From: JAYVSZ01 sp043774925 | GTDB taxonomy: Bacteria; Pseudomonadota; Gammaproteobacteria; Burkholderiales; Methylophilaceae | Reading direction: 5' to 3' | DNA length: 19,505 bases | Assembly: GCA_043774925.1 (NCBI GenBank) | Contig: JAYVSZ010000009.1 | Location: 1-19,505 of the forward strand | Shown here: positions 1 to 5,349 of the stretch, one piece after another | Numbering within the stretch: the stretch's first letter is position 1 | Layout: each line of letters opens with the position of its first letter | Made by a program: the position numbers and the translations under genes | Notes under the pieces: model-generated | What the model was told of the DNA's origin: nothing | The model's input: the letters and a program-made list of their open reading frames with translations, nothing else | Database searches by the model: none

Positions 1-1
1 A

Positions 2-382
2 CGCGAACAAGAAAAAGCAGGTAAGCGTTTTTACAATCCCAGTTTGCCGCAGCTTTGCCAAACCTGCCAAATTCCAATGGTGTATACCGATCCGAAAAAT
101 CCATCACAGCGTGTATATCGCGAGACGATGTACAAAGACGATAGATTTCATTTCTGCTCGGATGCATGTAAAGAGATTTTTGAACATGAGCCAGAAAAAA
201 TGTCGCAAGCTTGGTTGCCGCCTCATCAAATTTTTCAAGGTAATTGCGGCGGTGCGACCATACCTGACGTACTTAAGTATTACCATTTCACTGAAAATGA
301 TGGCGGCGAATTCTTGCATTCACGCGATAACGCCAACTGGAACTTGTGGAAGGGCTTAACCCCTGACGAAGAGGCCGCTTAA
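2..382 (+). CDS. dmpN: Phenol hydroxylase oxygenase large subunit (P3), C-terminal part, cut by left edge
   Basis: The reading frame is open from the first codon of the window, so the gene starts outside it; about 126 codons are visible. DmpN is the di-iron oxygenase subunit that hydroxylates phenol to catechol in the cytoplasm, working with DmpL, DmpO, DmpM and the reductase DmpP. The iron-binding part lies upstream and is not seen. What is visible is the C-terminal YHS-like zinc region: a CQTC pair near the start, then an FCSDAC pair about 29 residues on. This matches the four-cysteine zinc site known from phenol hydroxylase structures. The end reads WNLWKGLTPDEEAA. The gene stops at TAA, 15 bases before dmpO, so the two share an operon. 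Assignment is strong because dmpO and dmpP follow in the canonical order. Confidence 0.93.
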   Translation, partial: REQEKAGKRFYNPSLPQLCQTCQIPMVYTDPKNPSQRVYRETMYKDDRFHFCSDACKEIFEHEPEKMSQAWLPPHQIFQGNCGGATIPDVLKYYHFTENDGGEFLHSRDNANWNLWKGLTPDEEAA

Positions 383-397
383 TTAAGGAGAGTAAAA

Positions 398-760
398 ATG
401 GCAGTTAAAGCAGCTTACGAAAATTATACGGGGCCAAATCGCGATGCGGTTGAAAATTTTCATGGTAACCAATTGGTGTATATCGGTTGGGATGAACACA
501 TGATGTTTCCTTGCGCAGGGGTTTTCCCTTTGCCACCACAAATGCCATTTGGTGCACTGGTGAAAGAGGTTGTACCTTCGGCTTTTTCCATACATCCTGA
601 TTTTGCAAATATAAATTGGGATAAAGTGGAATGGTTGTTGGATGGCAAAAGCTTTGCGCCAGACGCGAGCAAAAGCTTGGCTGAGAATGGCGTTGGCCAT
701 AAATCATTGATTCGCATGATAACGCCAGGCTTAAACGGCATTGGCAATATAGGCTTTTAA
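398..760 (+). CDS. dmpO: Phenol hydroxylase P4 subunit
   Basis: A 120-residue protein, the usual length of the DmpO gamma subunit of the phenol hydroxylase oxygenase (alpha-beta-gamma dimer). It has no cofactor motif of its own. It helps form the hydroxylase core in the cytoplasm. Recognisable family stretches are YIGWDEHMMFPCAGVFPLPP in the first half and the repeated motif of small and aromatic residues around SIHPDFANINWDKVEW. The start ATG has a strong ribosome binding site, aaggag at 385-390, 7 bases ahead. It sits between dmpN and dmpP with gaps of 15 and 12 bases, so it is co-transcribed with them. The closeness of the neighbours and the length make the identity firm. Confidence 0.93.
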   Translation: MAVKAAYENYTGPNRDAVENFHGNQLVYIGWDEHMMFPCAGVFPLPPQMPFGALVKEVVPSAFSIHPDFANINWDKVEWLLDGKSFAPDASKSLAENGVGHKSLIRMITPGLNGIGNIGF

Positions 761-772
761 GGGGGGTATTTA

Positions 773-1837
773 GTGTCTTATCAACTCACCATTGAGCCCT
801 TAAGCCATAGCGTTGAAGTGCAAGAGGGCCAAACGCTTTTAGATGCCGCTTTGCGCAACGGAGTTTATATTCCGCATGCTTGTTTACATGGCTTATGTGG
901 CACATGCAAAGTGCAAGTGCTGGAAGGTGAAGTGGAGATTGGCGAAGCGTCACCTTTCGCGCTAATGGACTTTGAGCGTGAAGAAGGCAAATGCCTCGCT
1001 TGCGTGGCTACTGCTTTATGTGACGTGGTGATTGAAGCTGATATTGACGAAGAACCTGATGCCGAACTACACCCAATGCAGGATTTTGAGGGTACAGTGA
1101 CAGAGTTGCTGGATTTAACGCCCACTGCCAAAGGTGTGTTTATTGAGCTAGATGGCGATGGCATTGATTTTCAAGCTGGCCATTATGTGAACTTGCATGT
1201 ACCTGGCGTTGAGCTACCACGCGCATTTTCATTAGCTAATCCGCCAAGCGAAAAGCGTCGTATTGAACTTAATATTCGCTATGTACCTGGCGGCCAAGCA
1301 ACCGAATATATTCATAAAGAGCTGAAGGTAGGCGACAAACTTAAACTCAATGGTCCTTATGGACGCTTTTTTGTGCGCCGCTCTGCGCCTGAGAATCTAC
1401 TTTTTTTAGCGGGCGGCACAGGTTTATCTAGCCCGAAATCAATGATTCTCGATTTGCTGGAAAAAGGTGAAAGTCGTAAAATTACCTTGGTTTATGGCGC
1501 GAGAAATCTTGCTGAACTATATGACAATGCTTTGTTTGTAGATTTAGCAGAAAAGCATGCAAATTTTAACTATGTGCCAGCATTGTCTCAGCCAGCGGAA
1601 ACAGACGCTTGGACTGGTGAAACTGGCTATGTACACGATGTGGCAACTAAGTATTTTGACGGCGACTTTCGCAACCATAAAGCCTATATGTGTGGCCCAC
1701 CAGGTATGATTGATGCTTGCATTACTGCGCTCATTCGTGGCCGTTTATTTGAGCGTGATATGTATATGGAAAAATTTATTTCTGCCGCAGATGTCGATTC
1801 TGCTGCACGTAAAAGTCCTTTATTTAAAGCTATTTAG
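773..1837 (+). CDS. dmpP: Phenol hydroxylase reductase (P5), FAD and 2Fe-2S
   Basis: This 354-residue cytoplasmic flavoprotein passes electrons from NADH through FAD and a plant-type 2Fe-2S cluster to the oxygenase. The N-terminal ferredoxin domain (about 1-90) carries Cys37, Cys42, Cys45 and Cys77 in C-x4-C-x2-C-x31-C spacing. The FAD domain (about 100-200) contains RAFS at 150-153 in the RxYS-type position and GPYGRFF near 194. The NAD domain (about 205-354) begins with AGGTGLSSPKSM at 213 and ends with YMCGPPGMID. Length matches the family. The start codon is GTG with a G-rich binding site (aagggggg) just ahead; no ATG fits better. The stop is followed after one base by the likely TTG start of dmpQ, suggesting translational coupling. 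Confidence 0.95.
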   Translation: MSYQLTIEPLSHSVEVQEGQTLLDAALRNGVYIPHACLHGLCGTCKVQVLEGEVEIGEASPFALMDFEREEGKCLACVATALCDVVIEADIDEEPDAELHPMQDFEGTVTELLDLTPTAKGVFIELDGDGIDFQAGHYVNLHVPGVELPRAFSLANPPSEKRRIELNIRYVPGGQATEYIHKELKVGDKLKLNGPYGRFFVRRSAPENLLFLAGGTGLSSPKSMILDLLEKGESRKITLVYGARNLAELYDNALFVDLAEKHANFNYVPALSQPAETDAWTGETGYVHDVATKYFDGDFRNHKAYMCGPPGMIDACITALIRGRLFERDMYMEKFISAADVDSAARKSPLFKAI

Positions 1838-1838
1838 T

Positions 1839-2156
1839 TTGTATTCGAGCTTTGAAAAGTATAAAGTTTTAGTACGCGAAACAGGCGAAGAATATTTGTG
1901 TGCTAGCAATGAGAATTTATTGCTAGGTATGGCGCGCATTGGGCGTAAATGCATTCCAGTTGGCTGTGTAAATGGCGGTTGCGGGGTGTGCAAAGTGGCT
2001 ATTGTTAAAGGTGATGTGCATAAATGTGGCGCAATGAGCCGCGCACACGTATCCGAACAAGAGGAGTTGCAAGGCGTCGTGTTGGCCTGCCGCGCTATGC
2101 CAATGAGTGCGGTAGAGTTGGAAGTGATTGGGAAGATGAAAAAAGCAATTTGGTAG
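1839..2156 (+). CDS. dmpQ: XylT/DmpQ-type 2Fe-2S ferredoxin
   Basis: A small plant-type ferredoxin, about 105 residues from the TTG start chosen here. XylT-type ferredoxins re-reduce the active-site iron of catechol 2,3-dioxygenase after oxidative inactivation, and dmpB follows directly. The cluster ligands (numbered from TTG 1839) are Cys43, Cys48 (wait-free motif C-x4-C-x2-C: VGC, GGC, GVC give Cys43, Cys48, Cys51) and Cys84, inside the family signature KCIPVGCVNGGCGVCKV. The frame stays open upstream to 1710, but that would overlap dmpP by over 120 bases and add an unrelated leader; ATG 1791 is another possible start, overlapping by 47 bases. TTG 1839 gives the family length (95-112) and sits one base after the dmpP stop, but has no clear Shine-Dalgarno. 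The product is well supported; the exact start is not. Confidence 0.85.
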   Translation: MYSSFEKYKVLVRETGEEYLCASNENLLLGMARIGRKCIPVGCVNGGCGVCKVAIVKGDVHKCGAMSRAHVSEQEELQGVVLACRAMPMSAVELEVIGKMKKAIW

Positions 2157-2189
2157 GTAACTAAAAAACGTTGTAACTTGGAGATAAAA

Positions 2190-3134
2190 ATGGGCGTCAT
2201 GAGAATTGGGCATATCAGTATAAAAGTAATGGATATGGCGGAAGCGCTAAAGCATTACGAAAACGTAATCGGCATGAAAGTGACGCACACTGACGCTGCT
2301 GGCAATGTATATTTAAAATGCTGGGATGAATGGGATAAGTATTCAGTTATCTTAACGCCATCGGATCAAGCTGGTTTTAACCACGTTGCTTACAAAGTGA
2401 CAGACGATTTTGCTCTAGTAACGCTCACACAAAAAGTGCGCGATTACGGCATTAAAGTAGAAGAGTTGCCAGCAGGCACTTTGCCTAGTTGTGGTCGCAT
2501 GGTTAAATTTAACATGCCAAGTGGCCACGAAATGCGCTTGTTTGCAGAAAAAGATTGTCTTGGCACTGATGTTGGTTCAACGAACCCAGATCCTTGGCCA
2601 GATGATATGCGCGGCGCTGGGGCGCATTGGCTAGATCATTGTTTGCTCATGTGCGAAATGGATCCTGCACGCGGCGTAAATACTGTGGTGGATAACAAAC
2701 AATTTTTTATGAAGGCACTGAATTTTTTCGAGACCGAACAAGTGGTGGTAGGTCCAAACGGCTCAATTCAGCTTGCCACGTTTCTTTCGCATTCCAGCAA
2801 GCCGCATGATATTGCGTTTGTGGGCGCGCCAACGTCTGGCTTCCATCACCTTTCATTTTTCCTAGATTCTTGGCACGACATTTTAAAAGCGGGTGATGTC
2901 ATGGCTAAAAATCGTACGCGTATTGATGTCTCACCTACGCGGCACGGCATTACGCGGGGCGAAACCATTTATTTCTTTGATCCTTCTGGAAATCGAAACG
3001 AAACTTTTGCTGGCTTGGGCTATCAAGCGCAGCGCGATAAGCCAGTCATTACTTGGACAGAAGATCAAATTGGCCGTGCTATTTTTTATCACACAGGCTT
3101 GTTGGTCGAGAGCTTTACCTCAGTCTATACCTGA
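2190..3134 (+). CDS. dmpB: Catechol 2,3-dioxygenase (extradiol, type I)
   Basis: Opens the catechol ring next to the hydroxyls to give 2-hydroxymuconic semialdehyde, using non-haem Fe(II). The 314-residue length is that of two-domain XylE/DmpB enzymes. The iron ligands of the C-terminal domain are visible: His150 (in WLDH), His220 (second His of FHHLSF) and Glu271 (in GNRNETF). The active-site residues in PTRHG and the Tyr in YFFDPSGN are also present. The start is ATG 2190 with GGAG at 2180-2183; an in-frame TTG at 2178 would overlap that binding site and is unlikely. It lies 33 bases after dmpQ in the upper-pathway operon, and its 3' end meets the oppositely oriented lysR gene with a one-base gap. 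Confidence 0.96.
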   Translation: MGVMRIGHISIKVMDMAEALKHYENVIGMKVTHTDAAGNVYLKCWDEWDKYSVILTPSDQAGFNHVAYKVTDDFALVTLTQKVRDYGIKVEELPAGTLPSCGRMVKFNMPSGHEMRLFAEKDCLGTDVGSTNPDPWPDDMRGAGAHWLDHCLLMCEMDPARGVNTVVDNKQFFMKALNFFETEQVVVGPNGSIQLATFLSHSSKPHDIAFVGAPTSGFHHLSFFLDSWHDILKAGDVMAKNRTRIDVSPTRHGITRGETIYFFDPSGNRNETFAGLGYQAQRDKPVITWTEDQIGRAIFYHTGLLVESFTSVYT

Positions 3135-3135
3135 T

Positions 3136-4038
3136 TTAGGTGATGAGTTTGAGTTTGCCATTGCGAAGCGAATGTACCGCACCTAAAAAAGCCAGTAAAG
3201 CTGGGGATTTATTGTCGCGTCGATATACACAACTCAAATCAACTTTTGCATCTGGCGAATGCAGCAAATGGTAGCGAACACCAGACAATTGCAGGCTGAT
3301 GGCTGATTCTGGCACGATTGCTATCCCCAAACCAGCCGAAATTAAAGCGATGGCAGTAATGATGTCTTCTACATCATGTACCACGTTAGGAGCGAATCCA
3401 GCATTGCTACAGAGCATGATAACGGTGTCTGCAAAAGAAGGACGTACGTTGTTTGGAAACAAAATAAATGGCTGGTCAACTAAATCTTTTATTTCAAGCG
3501 TTTGGTTATTTGCAAATGGATGGTCTTTGTGCAGCGCAACGTAAAGATTTTCCAGCATCACAGTCTCTACAGCTAAGTCTGGCACGGTAGGGTAGATGCG
3601 ATTGAAGCCTATATCGAGATGTTTTTCTCGAACACCATCAATTTGTTGGATTTTCGTTGTGTTTTGCAACGAGATAATAATATCAGGATGCGTTTTGCGA
3701 AGCTCGATAAGCAATGTTGGAATGACGCTAATGGTGGACGAGCCAAAAATTCCAATATCAAGCCGCCCAAGCTGGCCTTGGTGAGCAAGTTTTGTTTTAT
3801 TGACGGCTTGGTCGGCCAAAGCAACAATTTTGCGTGCTTCTTCTAAAAATATTAAACCAGCTTGCGTAAGCGCTACCCCACGCGTAGAGCGCTCAAACAA
3901 AATAACGCCGATAGAGTGTTCAAGCTGTTGAATGTGCCGCGTTAACGGTGGTTGTGAGATATTGAGTTGGCTAGCCGCGCGTGTGAAATTGAGCTCGGTA
4001 GCGAGCGCTAAAAAGTAGCGTATTTGTCTTAAATCCAT
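3136..4038 (-). CDS. LysR-family transcriptional regulator, BenM/CatR-like
   Basis: A 300-residue LysR-type regulator. The N-terminal winged helix-turn-helix covers about residues 1-60, with the recognition region FTRAASQLNISQPPLTRHI at 18-36 and LFERSTRGVALTQAG following. The effector-binding domain covers about 90-295. The opening MDLRQIRYFLALA resembles BenM/CatM/ClcR-type regulators of aromatic catabolism. The start ATG has GGAG (complement of 4047-4050) 8 bases ahead. Its promoter overlaps an ATAC-N7-GTAT operator, the classical site of this subfamily, so autoregulation is likely. A matching operator lies before the glcG-dmpC operon, so it probably activates both the transport and lower-pathway operons in response to a pathway metabolite. 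The effector cannot be told from sequence. The phenol regulators usually expected here are sigma54-dependent DmpR proteins; none is in this window. Confidence 0.92.
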   Translation of the reverse strand: MDLRQIRYFLALATELNFTRAASQLNISQPPLTRHIQQLEHSIGVILFERSTRGVALTQAGLIFLEEARKIVALADQAVNKTKLAHQGQLGRLDIGIFGSSTISVIPTLLIELRKTHPDIIISLQNTTKIQQIDGVREKHLDIGFNRIYPTVPDLAVETVMLENLYVALHKDHPFANNQTLEIKDLVDQPFILFPNNVRPSFADTVIMLCSNAGFAPNVVHDVEDIITAIALISAGLGIAIVPESAISLQLSGVRYHLLHSPDAKVDLSCVYRRDNKSPALLAFLGAVHSLRNGKLKLIT

Positions 4039-4070
4039 CGCTGCGACTCCAACTTAAGGAATGTAGCTTA

Positions 4071-4099
4071 TTTATACCATATTAGTATTAATCATACAA
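4071..4099 (-). promoter_or_regulatory. Predicted sigma70 promoter of the lysR gene
   Basis: On the minus strand, TTGTAT (complement of 4094-4099) is followed after exactly 17 bases by TATAAA (complement of 4071-4076), with a TG one base before the -10 (extended -10). The -10 ends about 32 bases from the lysR start codon. Both elements lie within the ATAC-N7-GTAT operator region, which fits negative autoregulation. Prediction from sequence only. Confidence 0.65.
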
Positions 4100-4110
4100 A
4101 TAATAGTATT
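4074..4110 (+). promoter_or_regulatory. LysR-type operator A (transport operon / lysR divergent promoter)
   Basis: ATAC at 4074-4077 and GTAT at 4085-4088 form a perfect ATAC-N7-GTAT dyad, the site recognised by BenM/CatM-type regulators. A second ATAC (4094-4097) and GTAT (4106-4109) follow, so the GTAT halves repeat with a 21-base period, two helical turns, as expected for a recognition site plus an activation site. The element matches the one at 11324-11360 at 28 of 38 positions (4073-4110 against 11323-11360) without gaps. Binding by the adjacent LysR protein is inferred. Confidence 0.7.
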
Positions 4111-4138
4111 AGACGGCATAACATCGTTTAAGTAATAT
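4109..4138 (+). promoter_or_regulatory. Predicted activated promoter of the transport operon
   Basis: TTAGAC at 4109-4114 overlaps the end of the distal operator half and is followed after 18 bases by TAATAT at 4133-4138. A poor -35 beside an activator site with a good -10 is typical for LysR-activated promoters. The -10 begins 59 bases after the start of the operator, exactly as in the promoter before glcG. The resulting leader to the lipoprotein gene would be about 145 nt. Confidence 0.55.
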
Positions 4139-4152
4139 TCTTGTAACAAAAA

Positions 4153-4172
4153 GTATCAAGTTGTATCAAGTT
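4153..4172 (+). repeat. Perfect 10-bp tandem repeat in the leader
   Basis: The unit gtatcaagtt occurs twice head to tail at 4153-4162 and 4163-4172, in the 252-base intergenic region between lysR and the lipoprotein gene. It lies just downstream of the predicted transcription start, so it would be in the 5' leader or at an initial-transcribed-region site. Function unknown. The remainder of this intergenic region (4173-4273) is AT-rich with no other structure I can support. Confidence 0.7.
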
Positions 4173-4290
4173 TGTAATTTATAAAAGAATGATAGAAGCA
4201 ACTTTTGATTTTTGTCTTACACAAAGTTAGCACTAAAAATACTAAAAATATAACAGGTTGATGGTTGGAACTTGAGGGTGGGGTTTGGCA

Positions 4291-5331
4291 ATGCAGTTAT
4301 TAAAACAACCTAGTATTCATAACATCTTTCATAGCTTAGCGCTACTGACGGTCGCGTCCATTTCTTTGTCTGGATGGTTAATTGCGCTCAGTTTCTTTGC
4401 TTTCATTACATTATCTGGCTGTACTCAAACAAACGAAAACAGCGCACTTACTTTAAAAAAACAAATGTCTGTACGCCGCACAGATCAATTTCAAGCGGCT
4501 GCTACCAATCAGAAAAAGGCGGTTGTGGTTGGTGGTCAAATTATTATGTTGTTAGATCTGCAAAGTAATGATCGCAGCCGCATTACCCTTCCTGGTACAC
4601 CAGCGCTGATGGATGTAGCAAGTTGTGCCGACGGTAGTTTTGTTGCGCTCGATTTTTATCGCAAAGTGTGGATTGCTGATAGCAATGCGACTCACTGGAA
4701 ACCTCAAAACATTAGTGGCGATTGGCGCCCGCTTGCCTTGACTTGCGATTCGAAAAACCGCATTTGGGTTGTCGGTAGTTTTAGCACAGTAGCATCCAGC
4801 ACAAATCAAGGTGCTAGTTGGCAAGTGGTCGATTTTAAAGAAGATGCAATGTTTAACACTGTGCAATTCGTTGATGAAAGCCACGGCTTTATTACTGGGG
4901 AGTTCGGCGCAGTTTATCATACGGCAGATGGCGGGGCGACTTGGCTAGCTGACAACAAAATTCCTGAAGACTTTTATCCCTATGCAGCCCTTTTTACCAG
5001 CCCAACAGAAGGCTATGTAAGTGGCTTAACTGGAAAAATTTTGACCACGAAAAATGCAGGTAAATCGTGGGAAAAATTAGAAAATCCAAGTGGGTTACCA
5101 CAATTTGGGCTGGCAAAACAAGGCGGTGCAATTTATTCCGTGGGTATCAACGGCTCCTTACTTAAACTACAAAATCAACAGTGGCAAGCAGTGAAGCATG
5201 ATGCTGAATCTGCTGCCTATTTGCGTGCTGTGTCTCCGCTTGGCGCAGACCGATTGCTAATTGCGGGCGCTACAGGCGCAATGCAAATTGTGCAATTAGC
5301 TAATGTCGATAATAAAGTACAAAAGAAATAG
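4291..5331 (+). CDS. Ycf48/BNR-repeat-like lipoprotein of an RND-associated operon
   Basis: A 346-residue exported protein. The hydrophobic leader ends in a lipobox, LSGC, with the modified Cys at residue 44 from ATG 4291; the residue after Cys is Thr, which would favour outer-membrane sorting. The mature part looks like a beta-propeller of the photosystem-assembly Ycf48/sialidase-BNR type: repeated pieces such as SSTNQGASWQVV, HTADGGATWLAD and TTKNAGKSWEKL, each the T-x-(D/N)-x-G-x-x-W pattern of BNR/Asp-box repeats, about 45 residues apart. No catalytic role is implied. Such proteins are commonly encoded next to HAE3-type RND pumps with DUF1302 and DUF1329 proteins, as here. ATG 4291 is preferred over the in-frame TTG at 4285 because gagggtgggg (4274-4283) is well placed. 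It is the first gene of the operon, 18 bases before the RND gene. Confidence 0.8.
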   Translation: MQLLKQPSIHNIFHSLALLTVASISLSGWLIALSFFAFITLSGCTQTNENSALTLKKQMSVRRTDQFQAAATNQKKAVVVGGQIIMLLDLQSNDRSRITLPGTPALMDVASCADGSFVALDFYRKVWIADSNATHWKPQNISGDWRPLALTCDSKNRIWVVGSFSTVASSTNQGASWQVVDFKEDAMFNTVQFVDESHGFITGEFGAVYHTADGGATWLADNKIPEDFYPYAALFTSPTEGYVSGLTGKILTTKNAGKSWEKLENPSGLPQFGLAKQGGAIYSVGINGSLLKLQNQQWQAVKHDAESAAYLRAVSPLGADRLLIAGATGAMQIVQLANVDNKVQKK

Positions 5332-5349
5332 AATGATAAGGATGATGCT

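Noticed and set aside
1710..1838. Upstream extension of the ferredoxin reading frame inside dmpP
   Set aside because: This frame overlaps the coding sequence of dmpP, encodes an unrelated hydrophobic leader and makes the protein too long for the family.
2178..2189. TTG start of dmpB four codons before ATG 2190
   Set aside because: It overlaps the GGAG that serves ATG 2190, and the family N-terminus begins near the ATG.
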